Origin: Allygus modestus
Taxonomy: Eukaryota; Arthropoda; Insecta; Hemiptera; Cicadellidae
NCBI GenBank assembly: GCA_963675035.1
Contig: OY776111.1
Coordinates: 309,895,467-309,959,466 of the forward strand
DNA length: 64,000 nt
Direction: 5' to 3'
Below the pieces are notes generated by a model. It made no database searches. It was not told the origin of the DNA and saw only the letters and a program-made list of their open reading frames with translations. The position numbers were made by a program, and so were the translations under genes. Of this stretch, positions 54,508 to 64,000 are shown piece by piece; position 1 is the first letter of the stretch; each line of letters starts with the position of its first letter.

Positions 54508-54513
54508 ATGGTT
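54508..54513 (+). other. Empty (pre-integration) Polinton site
   Basis: GAACATGGGTAATGGTTGAT contains ATGGTT once and matches both flanks of the Polinton at 6058-18112 without the element. The inverse copy is at 63018-63023. Confidence 0.9.
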
Positions 54514-55054
54514 GATAGCTGATTTTTACATAAAAAAATGTTACCAGTAACAACCATTGTATATTGTATGAATAATATAGTTCAGTGTAGTTGTGTGGTA
54601 AATAAACGATTACATTTTAGAAAAAAAGTTCCAAAGGTTCATTTAACAACAAGTTTTAAATAAAAGTGATTGCAACACTGAAATGCAATTCGCGCACCTT
54701 GATGCTCGATATGCAGCAGCTACCGTACCAGCGTAGCGCCTGCGCTGCCTGCATCGTTAGGTCAAAAATATTTCACTTCTGGTTACTGGTACCAAATTTT
54801 GCACGTTGTATCTTCATCAAACTAGCTTTTATATAAACACTCTCTCAGAGCTCCCTAACACCCCGTGATGACGCCGGCGGACTAGAAACATTACAGGGTA
54901 TGCTTTAAACGTTAATAACTCCTATACCTGTTGCTTGATTTCGACTTTTAAGGAATTATTTTAAAGAAACCCAATCTAACTACGATAAATTATATATATT
55001 TTTTTAAAGTATATGTATACTTTTGAATATAACCCATTTCGTACATATACATTC

Positions 55055-55223
55055 TTTTAGCGAATTTCCCCTATAGGGAAGAAGCTATTACCGTAGTCGG
55101 CATGGTAAGACCTACGCCCGGGACCATGATAACTTTTCGTTTTAAGGTCCCCAGACCCCAAAAACACCATTCGTTTGAAACTGTGTATATATATATATCT
55201 ATATATATGTATATATATAGATA

Positions 55224-55286
<63 letters not shown>

Positions 55287-56079
55287 GTGGGTGCGATAAC
55301 TCTCGTAAAAAAGGTCAGATTTTGATGAAATTTGGTACAAACGTGTAAAGCAGCATTTATGACTTTAAGTTCGAAAACCAGAGGGATCAAGCTACCCAAA
55401 GGGGTATTTTGGGGGGGTTTTGTACCCCAAAAATGGGTTTTTTGAGTTTTTTACATACAATTTTTGAAAAAGTAAAATTTTATTTTTCCCCATTGGAATC
55501 AGCTTAAAAAGACGCACAATTTGATGTTATAATCATTGCTCTACGTCAATTAGTTACTGAGATATTGAAAGTGCTAAACAAAGTACGTTGTCCAATGTTA
55601 TTCTTATGGAGGATAAGAAAAATTGTATATCTCGCTTGTTTATCAACTTATCCTGACGAAACTTGGTATATTGCTTCATTTCATTGTGGTCTATTGATAT
55701 TTGCATGAAAACCCATTTTTTGGCCGATAGTTCCCGTAGCAGCAAACCTGCATACTCAGCCCCATGTTATTCTTATGGAGAATAATTAACGTGTTATCTC
55801 CTTTAATTATGAGCATAAATTAATAGAACTTGGTATGTGGCTTTACCTAGTTAAGTTATATTGATATTTGTATAAAAACCCATTTTTAGTGTTCCTTGTT
55901 TCAGCAAACCTGCATACTCAGCCGCCATGTTACTCTTATGGAGAATAATTAAAATGTCATAAATCGTTTATTTATGAATGTATATTGATGAAACTTGGTA
56001 TGTGGCTTTATGTGGTATTAAGATAAATTAATATTCATTGGAAATTCGCTGAGTATGCAGGTTTGCTGCTACGGGTGTA
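55055..56079 (-). repeat. HINE-like repeat, complete copy in left arm
   Basis: From TTTTAGCGAATTTCCCC to GCTACGGGTGT. It includes TA and TG microsatellites (55185-55283). The insertion point is the same as that of 61570-62475 in the other arm, so it was present before the arms were duplicated. The empty site is at about 18661. Confidence 0.85.
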
Positions 56080-56862
56080 TTTGGATTTGAAGCCGTTTAC
56101 ACTGTATTTTGTGAACTAACCCTTCGAGTTTGAATAAAAATGGTATCATCATTTAAGACAGTATTTTATGTCACGATTTCAAAAACCAGAAATTTTGTAT
56201 CAGAGGAAAGGGGTTTTTATTATGTCTTAATTAGATTTAAAATAACCTTTTTATATATTTTATTAATGTTTTTAAAACATAAAGTTTTGGCTTACCGTAC
56301 ATTTTTCTTCTTCCTCCCTTCACAATCGTCAAGACTGGAAAGTCGTCAATTCAAGGTGAATTCTGGGTTCTATGATTTGTTGAGTGTTATAGTTTGTATG
56401 TTTATTTCAGTGTCACGATTTCAAAAACCAGAAATATTAACCAGAAAGGGGGGCTTTATGGTGTTTTAATTAGATTTATAATATTCTCTTCATATATTTT
56501 ATACATGTTTTAAAACCCACAGTTTTGGCTTAGACACCGGTTAGAGCATAACAAACTAAATAATTTAGGATGTTGAATTTATAACCTAGGTTGAGTGGTT
56601 GCGAAATAAATCAAAAAAGCCTTTCAAGAAATTCAATAAATTTATCTTACGGGGTATTGGTATTCAGACTTTTCATAGTAAGTGTTAATAAAAAATTAAT
56701 TTATTATTTTACCAACTTAAAATTATATTTTTCCTTTTTCACTTAACTACTATAGGCGCCCTCCGAGGTGAAACTCAACTCCTTGAGCAAAGCTCGGTCC
56801 CCTTTCCCCCTCCCCTCCCTACGTTGCTCTGATCTGTACTATTGCACAATACTTGATATAAA

Positions 56863-57430
56863 ATGTCTCACTTAACCTCTTATATATTTAATGATCAACC
56901 CGTTGCTGTACTGTTTGACAGAGAAAATAATCCTTGGTTTAAAGCCAGGGAGATTGCTAAAATCTTGGGCTACGCTAACCCTAAAGAAGCAATCTGAGGC
57001 CATGTAAGAGAAAAACACCTCAAAACTATACCGGAAGTATGGGGGAGCGAAAATCTCCCCCTAACCCATAATGAGAAACACACTATCTTTCTTAGCGAGC
57101 CTGGCCTATATCAATTAATTATGAAATCAAAATTGCCTATTGCTGAGAAATTTCAGGACTGGGTTTTTGAAGAAGTCTTGCCTTCCATTAGAAAGTATGG
57201 AGTGTATAAAATCAAACATGAAAATAATCAGTTAAAAAATCAAAACTCTCAACTCTTGGCTGAAATTACAAATTACAAGGTCTCTGGAAGAAAACCAAAA
57301 GCTAGCTCAAATTAACTCAGAATTTAAAACTACAAACGACATAATGTGTAAAGAAAACCAGTCACTGAATGAGTTGTTGACTGAACAGGCACCGAAGGTT
57401 GCTGTGATGTCAGACTCCGTACAGCTCTAG
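56863..57430 (+). pseudogene. BRO-N domain gene, broken by one stop and one frameshift
   Basis: Starts MSHLTSYIFNDQPVAVLFD and contains the BRO-N/KilA-type core: WFKAREIAKILGYANPKEAI, then IFLSEPGLYQLIMKSKL and FQDWVFEEVLPSIRKYG. BRO-N proteins occur in insect DNA viruses, phages and transposable elements and bind DNA. A coiled-coil-like Asn/Gln/Lys region follows (about 57215-57290). In-frame TGA at 56995-56997 interrupts the domain, and a shift near 57285 separates the coiled-coil tail, which ends at 57430. Otherwise it is remarkably well preserved. It lies at the left end of the palindrome core, 43 nt inside the arm. The product would act as a regulator if intact; this copy probably does not. 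Confidence 0.8.
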
Positions 57431-57849
57431 AAGGGTTTCTTTAATAAGGACACATAAAACATGTTTTAGTCCATCGTCGTCTGACATCACAAACACTGCA
57501 CAACATAAAGTTGGGTTAGTGAAAATGTGAAGGGAATACTCAGAAAGTTATTTTGGCAATTCTGTTAAGGAAAAAGTACTTAAAGACACTGAGAAATAAA
57601 AATAAAACATTTAGGTTGGCAACAAGTTTAGGAAAAGAGTAAAATTGGCAACAACAAGCAGGAAAAAAATAGTTTGGCAACATTGTCAATGAACAATTCC
57701 AAATATGTAAGTTGACATTATTGCGAATGAAAGATACAAAAAATAGGTTTGAACCCCCTTTAAAGAATATTCAAACAGTTAAGTTGGATCTTTGTGAGAG
57801 AAAAATGTAAGTATGACAATACTGTGAAATATAAAAGTTGACAATTTAT
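57431..57849. other. Non-coding stretch with TTGGCAAC repeats
   Basis: No gene visible. TTGGCAA(C) recurs near 57551, 57613, 57646 and 57672, and again near 59708 on the far side of the ATPase gene. Confidence 0.45.
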
Positions 57850-58120
57850 CGGATCGAATCGAACAACAACCGAATGGAATAATCGAATGAAAACAACCGA
57901 ATACCGATGTGTTTTTTCCATTAGAACCAACAGTAAAATTGCCTAAAATAATCGATAAGCTCATTCGATATGAACAACCGAATGGAAGAACCGAATACCG
58001 ATGTGGTTTTCCCATAAGAACCAACAGTACAATTAATAAAAGTAGTAGATAAACTCATTCGATATGAACAACCGAATGAAACAACCGAGTGGAACAACCG
58101 AATGAGAGTAATCGAATGAT
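57850..58120 (+). repeat. Iteron-like array (ACCGAATG) upstream of the ATPase
   Basis: About ten copies of CCGAAT or a one-base variant, many as GAACAACCGAATGGAA, within two to three 94-bp direct repeats that also share ACCGATGTG and AGAACCAACAGTA. It ends about 135 bp before the TATA box of the ATPase gene. A regulator-binding or replication-origin role is inferred from the layout. Confidence 0.7.
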
Positions 58121-58255
58121 AACCCCTTGGAATTAATAAACCAGTAAATGGAAAATGAGAGTGTACTATATGAAGTGTACATGCCGACTCATAGCTGTGG
58201 GTAATTTGTAATCGTATTAATATGTGCGAACAGTTATTCGAAGGTGAATGTATAA

Positions 58256-58290
58256 TATATAAAGTGCTATCGTACGATTAGTCACTGTGA
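58256..58290 (+). promoter_or_regulatory. TATA + initiator promoter of the core ATPase gene
   Basis: TATATAAAG at 58256-58264 and TCACTG at 58282-58287 (A58284, 28 nt from the box). Same box and almost the same initiator as the Polinton PolB promoter at 6908. Confidence 0.65.
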
Positions 58291-58359
58291 AGGTTCAGTT
58301 TGAGGAGCCCGAAAGGTATAAATGACGTCTCGTTTAATAGATCCGGATCAGTCGCAATC

Positions 58360-58980
58360 ATGGATCCGAGATGGAAACATCCTTTTTCAGCCATCATTAG
58401 TGGCCCCAGTATGGCTGGCAAGACACGGGTTGTTAAAAGTTTTATAAATGATATGAGCGAAATGTGTGATGCAGTATTTGATAACGTTTATTGGTTTTAC
58501 GGAACTTGTAAACCCTCAAATATCAATGCTCCTGTCCATTTCAAACAAGGATTGCCCGACATTGAAGAGTTGGAAGATATTGGATTGCCCAAACTTGTTG
58601 TCATCGACGATATGATGAACCGTACAGATCAGAAAGTAGCAGATTTGTTTACCAAAAGCTGTCATCACTGCAATATCAGCGTGTTTTACATTACTCAAAA
58701 TATTTTCCACCAAGGAAGAGGGCAGCGTGACATTTCACTGAACGCCCAATACATTGTGTGTTTCAAGAATCCACGAGACAAGGCTCAGATCAGGCATCTT
58801 GCACATCAAATTTGCCCGTACAATCCAAAATTTATCCAGGACGCTTATACCGATTCGACGTCTGAACCTCACGGATACCTACTTATGGATCTAAAGCAAG
58901 ACACACCGGATGAATATCGTTTTAGAACAAAAATATTTCCTTCGGACCCTGTAAACTACGTCTATGTTAGTCGAAAATAA
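58360..58980 (+). CDS. Packaging-type P-loop ATPase (adintovirus/Polinton-like), 206 aa
   Basis: Expected to translocate DNA into capsids. Walker A is GPSMAGKT (K21) and Walker B LVVIDDM (D83, D84). These are followed by FTKSCHHCNISVFYITQN, FHQGRGQRDISLNAQYIV and FKNPRDKAQIRHLAHQ, then HGYLLMDLKQ, all typical of a large ATPase family spread through arthropod genomes in Polinton- and adintovirus-like elements. The start at MDPRWKHPF is chosen because no ATG lies upstream in frame before a stop and family members begin similarly. There is no break. It is the only intact gene in the palindrome core. It shares little with the ATPase at 10966 beyond the Walker motifs. Its promoter and the iteron array lie just upstream. 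It is possibly still expressed. Confidence 0.88.
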   Translation: MDPRWKHPFSAIISGPSMAGKTRVVKSFINDMSEMCDAVFDNVYWFYGTCKPSNINAPVHFKQGLPDIEELEDIGLPKLVVIDDMMNRTDQKVADLFTKSCHHCNISVFYITQNIFHQGRGQRDISLNAQYIVCFKNPRDKAQIRHLAHQICPYNPKFIQDAYTDSTSEPHGYLLMDLKQDTPDEYRFRTKIFPSDPVNYVYVSRK

Positions 58981-59744
58981 AATGTGTGGAACTATTACTG
59001 GTGTTTGACTACTTCCCCATCCCTTTATGTAGGGCTTTAGGAATACAACTTATGTGAGTCAAAATAAACCAATATTTAAGGTTAAATAAAATGTTGCAAA
59101 ACTCTGTCTTATTGTAATGCAAAGGTTTATTAAGAGATCTAGTTTTACATTATTCTGATTGGGTGGAATGTGGTTTACAATATGGCCACTATAGGGTGTG
59201 CTGTTAGTTATTAAATTCGCTACTAGAGTGCACCACGAGCGAAATTAGTTTTAAAAAGCATATATAATGACACAGTATTACAAGTTAAAAGGTTTGGCAT
59301 AGCAAATAAGTTATAGTGCTCTATAGGGGTCATATCTACTGAACAAGTAGTGACAGCTCTAGACAAGTTGAAACAGGAACGATGAACCTGATAAGGGTAT
59401 AATATTATCTACTAGGTATGATTTCCACCGTAAAGAGAAATCACTACATACAAATATCAACTTTTATTTTATAAATGCATAGTTTTCAGTCTGTTCTGAT
59501 ACACCTTGTACTACTTCATATTTTACTAATATATTTTAACAGAAGAAAGGTATTAAAAGATATATAAACAGTGTGAGGGGGCCGAGCGCAGCAAATGGAA
59601 GTAGCGTGACGTAATAAATATATACATATAACAATCAGTATAATTTAGCGTGACCTAGTATTGCAAGAAAAAAAAATAGGTTGGCAGCGCTACACAGAAA
59701 AAACCAGGTTGGCAACACGGTCCTAATGTAGGTTAGGTAAGGTG
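58981..59744. other. Palindrome core without further genes
   Basis: No protein-like frame. It is AT-rich, with a short GTGAGGGGGCCGAGCGCAG stretch near 59572 and TTGGCAAC-type repeats near 59680-59715. Confidence 0.5.
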
Positions 59745-59880
59745 GTATGAGAGGCCGGGAGGGAAGGGGTGAGGGGAGGGGAGGTGGAAGGGTGGGGGAG
59801 GGGTAGGAGGAGGGGAGGGGGAGGGTGGGGGAGGGAGTCGAGGGGAGGGGAGGGGAGAGGGAAAAGGGGACCGAGCTTTG
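59745..59880. repeat. GA-rich tract at the inner edge of the right arm
   Basis: About 130 bp of GGGGAGG-type purine repeats, partly paired with the shorter pyrimidine run at 56800-56820 in the left arm. Expanded here relative to the left arm. Confidence 0.85.
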
Positions 59881-60366
59881 CTCAAGGAGTTGAGTTTCGC
59901 CTCGGGGGTCGCCTATTAAGTGAAAAAGGAAAAATTTAATGTAAGCTACATTAGTTGGTAAAATAATAAATTAATTTTTTATTAACACTTACTATGAAAA
60001 GTCTGAATACCAATACCCCGTAAGATAAATTCATTGAATTTCTTGAAAGGCTTTTTTGATTTATTTCGCAACCACTCAACCTAGGTTATAAATTCAACAT
60101 CCTAAATTATTTAGTTTGTTATGCTCTAACCGGTGTCCAAGCCAAAACTGTGGGTTTTAAAACATGTATAAAATATATGAAGAGAATATTATAAATCTAA
60201 TTAAAACACCATAAAACCCCCCTTTCTGGTTAATATTTCTGGTTTTTGAAATCGTGACACTGAAATAAACATACAAACTATAACACTCAACAAATCATAG
60301 AACCCAGAATTCACCTTGAATTGACGACTTTCCAGTCTTGACGATTGTGAAGGGAGGAAGATGAAA

Positions 60367-61161
60367 TACCCCCGTAGCAGCAAACCTGCGTACTCAGCGA
60401 ATTTCCAATGCATATATATGTATCTTAATACCACATAAAGCCACATACCAAGTTTCATCAATATACTTTCATAAATAAACGATTTATGACATTTTAATTA
60501 TTCTCCATAAGAATAACATGGCGGCTGAGTATGCAGGTTTGCTGAAGGAAGGAAAACAAAAAATGGGGTTTTATACAGATATCAATATAACTCATTTAGG
60601 TAAAGCCACGTACCAAATTTCATTAATTTATTTTCATAATTAAGGGAGATAACACGTTACTTATTCTCCATAAGAATAACATGGGGCTGAGTACGCAGGT
60701 TTGCTGCTACGGGAGCCATTGGCAAAAAATTGTTTTTTTGAGCATATATCAATGGTCCACAACCAGGTGAAGCCGTATACCAAGTTTTGTCAGTATACGT
60801 TCATAAATAAGCGAGATATAAAATTTTTCTTTTCCTCCATGAGAATAACATTAGACAACGTACTGTGTTTAGCACTTTCAATATCTCGGTAACCAATTGA
60901 CATAGAGAAATGATCAAAATACCAAATTGTGTGTTTTTTTAAGCTGAATCCAATGGTAAAACCTAAAATTTTTTTTCAAAATTATATGTAAAATTTCAAA
61001 AAACCCATTTTTGGGGTACAAAACCCCCCAAAATACTCCTTCGGATAAAGCGATCTGGCTGGTTTTCAAACTTAAAGTCATAAATGTTGCTTTACACGTT
61101 TATACCAAATTTCATCAAAATCGGATAATATTTACGAGAGTTATCGTGCTCACGGACACAC

Positions 61162-61194
<33 letters not shown>

Positions 61195-61347
61195 CAGTTT
61201 CGAACGAATGGTGATTTTGGGGTCTGGGGACCTCAAAACGAAAAGTTATCATGGTCCCGGGCCTAGGTCTTACCATGCTGACTACGGTAATAGCTTCTTC
61301 CCTATAGGGGAAATTCGCTAATTCCCTATAGGGGAAATTCGCTAAAA
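60367..61347 (+). repeat. HINE-like repeat, right-arm-specific complete copy
   Basis: Starts TACCCCCGTAGCAGC. The 3' terminal hairpin and end occur twice in a row: one at 61298-61320 and one at 61322-61347. The corresponding left-arm site near 56306 is empty, so this copy inserted after the palindrome formed. Confidence 0.85.
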
Positions 61348-61569
61348 TGTACGGTAAGCTAAAACTGTATGTTTTAAAAACATTAATAAAATATATAAAA
61401 AGGTTATTTTAAATCTAATTAAAACACAATAAAAACCCCTTTCCCCTGATACAAAATTTCTGGTTTTTGAAATCGTGACATAAAATACTGTCTTAAATGA
61501 TGATACCATTTTTATTCAAACTCGAAGGGATAGTTCACAAAATACAGTGTAAACGGCTTCAAATCCAAA

Positions 61570-62475
61570 TACCCCCGTAGCAGCAAACCTGCATACTCAG
61601 CGAATTTCCAATGAATATTAATTTATCTTAATACCACATAAAGCCACATACCAAGTTTCATCAATATACATTCATAAATAAACGATTTATGACATTTTAA
61701 TTATTCTCCATAAGAGTAACATGGCGGCTGAGTATGCAGGTTTGCTGAAACAAGGAACACTAAAAATGGGTTTTTATACAAATATCAATATAACTCAACT
61801 AGGTAAAGCCACATACCAAGTTCTATTAATTTATGCTCATAATTAAAGGAGATAACACGTTAATTATTCTTCATAAGAATAACATGGGGCTGAGTATGCA
61901 GGTTTGCTGCTACGGGAACTATCGGCCAAAAAATGGGTTTTCATGCAAATATCAATAGACCACAATGAAATGAAGCAATATACCAAGTTTCGTCAGGATA
62001 AGTTGATAAATAAGCGAGATATACAATTTTTCTTATCCTCAATAAGAATAACATTGGACAACGTACTGTGTTTAGCACTTTCAATATCTCGGTAACTAAT
62101 TGACGTAGAGCAATGATTATAACATCAAATTGTGCGTCTTTTTAAGCTGATTCCAATGGGGAAAAATGAAATTTTACTTTCAAAAAATTGTATTTTAAAA
62201 ATTCAAAAAACTCATTTTTGGGGTACAAACCCCCCCCCAAAATACCCCTTTGGCTAGCTCGATCCCTCTGGTTTTCGAACTTAAAGTCATAAATGCTGCT
62301 TTACACGTTTGTACCAAATTTCATCAAAATCGGACCTTTTTTACGAGAGTTATCTCACCCACGGACACACATATATATATATCATGGTTACGAAAAGTTA
62401 TCATGGTCCCGGGCGTAGGTCTTACCATGCCGACTACGGTTATAGCTTCTTCCCTATAGGGGAAATTCGCTAAAA
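61570..62475 (+). repeat. HINE-like repeat, complete copy in right arm
   Basis: Inverse counterpart of 55055-56079 with a much shorter microsatellite (62366-62380). It ends TTCCCTATAGGGGAA plus ATTCGCTAAAA. Confidence 0.85.
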
Positions 62476-64000
62476 GAATGTATATGTACGAAATGGGTTA
62501 TATTCAAAAGTATACATATACTTTTAAAAAAAATATATAATTTATCGTAGTTAGATTGGTTTTCTTTAAAATAATTCCTTAAAAGTCAAAATCAAGCAAC
62601 AGGTATAGGAGTTATTAACGTTTAAAGCATACCCTGTAATGTTTCTAGTCCGCCGGCGTCATCACGGGGTGTTAGGGAGCTCTGAGAGAGTGTTTATATA
62701 AAAGCTAGTTTGATGAAGATACAACGTGCAAAATTTGGTACCAGTAACCAGAAGTGAAATATTTTTGACCTAACGATGCAGGCAGCGCAGGCGCTACGCT
62801 GGTACGGTAGCTGCTGCATATCGAGCATCAAGGTGCGCGAATTGCATTTCAGTGTTGCAATCACTTTTATTTAAAACTTGTTGTTAAATGAACCTTTGGA
62901 ACTTTTTTTCTAAAATGTAATCGTTTATTTACCACACAACTACACTGAACTATATTATTCATACAATATACAATGGTTGTTACTGGTAAAATTTTTTTTA
63001 TGTAAAAATCAGCTATCAACCATTACCCATGTTCGACGTAATAAATTTGTTAAATAATATCTTATATAACATAGTCTTTTTACAATATCAATAAAGGGTA
63101 CTTGATTATTGCTTGTGATATTCAGCCTTAAAACGTGAGTGGCGAATAAATTGCTGAAATTCCGCCGGCGCTGTGGCGCAGCGGCCCAAAATGCACCTGT
63201 GTTTGAGCCTCTTAAGTTACGTTGCCATTGTTGAAACTATAACAATGTATACATCATTCTACGCGGAATATGATTTCCTACAACCTTTGTTTCTAGTATT
63301 TTCTGTAAAAATTGCGTATTTGCATTTTAGAGAAGAATAATGTTAAAAATTATTTTAAAATTGTCAAATATTTATTATTACAATGTGAATATCTATTGAA
63401 CCGTTGGCCTGAGCTATTTTAATGACTCAACCTTTTTTGTAGATCATTATTTAGGCAATCAAACGAAAAAGGAATATTAAGCTACAATAAATAGTAATGG
63501 AGATATGAGTGTTTTTGTAAATGTTTGCAGGAAGGGGGGTTAGGGGGTTTAAAGGGGGGCTACGAGATAAGCATCGGGGGGAATTTAGGGGACTTTTGGG
63601 TTTTTGTACCTCTAGGTGGGTACTATCGACTGTTATAGGTTTCAGCCCGTTACTAATTTCTTTCGAAATTTTTCCTTCATTGCCTGGGCTATTCAGCGTT
63701 TTGTTATCTTACACCAATGCTCCGCCTATGAGAAAGATAACTGGTTTATCCCGCGATTATTATTGGTTTCTAAGATCAACTGACTCCTCCCTTACCTATG
63801 ATGTTAATGAAGATTTATTCCCGCTAATATGTACTATAAATTATTCATGACCTCCAATATGTTGTGTAAATTATACATGACTGCCAATATGTAGTATAAA
63901 TTATACATGAATTTGGGTCTTTTATAGGGTACTTAAGGTCTTTCACCTACAAATGTATAATGGTCATTGACAACGCACGTCACCCACATCGTCAGCTATA

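Larger units (their letters stand above)
53533..56820 (+). repeat. Left arm of a 10.5-kb inverted repeat (palindrome)
   Basis: Pairs in inverse orientation with 59842-63995. Landmarks are CTGACGATGTGGGTGACGTG at the outer end, tandem 30-bp repeats with CATGTATAATTTA (53618-53703), arm repeat P, a HINE-like element (55055-56079), and the inner end CTTGAGCAAAGCTCGGTCCC. The arms carry no convincing gene. Confidence 0.9.
59842..63995 (-). repeat. Right arm of the 10.5-kb inverted repeat
   Basis: Inverse copy of 53533-56820 with an extra 0.98-kb HINE-like insertion (60367-61347). Pairing continues almost to the window end (GTCAG at 63990-63994), so the true outer limit may lie beyond it. Confidence 0.9.

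Noticed and set aside
56863..57430. Functional BRO protein
   Set aside because: An internal TGA and a downstream frameshift are both visible, so the copy is called a pseudogene unless resequencing shows otherwise.

Overview
The window is AT-rich, repeat-dense nuclear DNA of an animal, most likely an arthropod. The evidence is GT-AG introns with polypyrimidine tracts, TATA plus initiator (TCACT-type) core promoters, long TA and CA microsatellites, and several eukaryotic transposon classes (Polinton/Maverick, Copia, non-LTR retrotransposons, a TTAA-target MITE, Helitron-like repeats). I cannot name the species. Almost everything here is mobile or virus-derived; only one small gene (1652-1954, minus) looks like an ordinary host gene.

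Layout. 1-1.5 kb: GC-rich minisatellite and partial copies of a dispersed repeat family, called HINE-like here. 1.65-1.95 kb: small secreted-protein gene. 3.6-4.9 kb: broken Ulp1/SGNH-type gene. 5.4-6.06 kb and 18.1-20.2 kb: one copy of a repeat called arm repeat P, split by a complete 12,055-bp Polinton (6058-18112). 19.5-20.0 kb: reverse-transcriptase fragment. 21.2-26.1 kb: a second, decayed, intron-containing DNA polymerase B gene, cut by a 5'-truncated Copia element (about 26.12-29.02 kb, last 796 bp duplicated). 30.9-45.5 kb: nested tandem duplications (1542 bp x2 inside 3818 bp x2, then 2065 bp x4) carrying seven copies of a piggyBac-type MITE with a tRNA-like segment. 45.8-52.6 kb: more HINE-like copies, a GC-rich island and a minisatellite. 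53.5-64 kb: a large inverted repeat (arms about 3.3 and 4.15 kb) around a 3-kb core with a broken BRO-N gene, an iteron-like array, a promoter and an intact packaging-type ATPase.

The Polinton is the centrepiece. It has 674/671-bp terminal inverted repeats, a perfect 6-bp target duplication (ATGGTT), and two paralogous empty sites elsewhere in the window. All its main reading frames are open: zinc-finger protein-primed PolB, HerA/FtsK-like ATPase (antisense), PLA2-like protein, adenain-like protease, penton (minor capsid), major capsid, a DUF8207-like protein, a tail-fibre-like repeat protein, and a chromodomain integrase. PolB and integrase would copy and insert the element; ATPase, protease and the two capsid proteins form a virion module; the PLA2-like and fibre-like proteins suggest entry functions. 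A 43-codon, strongly basic small frame between penton and major capsid sits where adenoviruses keep a core peptide. PolB has a TATA/initiator promoter, whereas the structural genes abut at 2-84 nt with an A-rich (T)AATAAAAATG junction at nearly every start.

Main candidates for something undescribed: the fibre-like gene and small basic frame in the Polinton; the A-rich start signal; a 17-bp motif (CCATAAGAATAACATGG and its complement) shared by the Polinton termini and unrelated repeats; and the palindromic BRO-N/ATPase element whose promoter resembles that of the Polinton polymerase.
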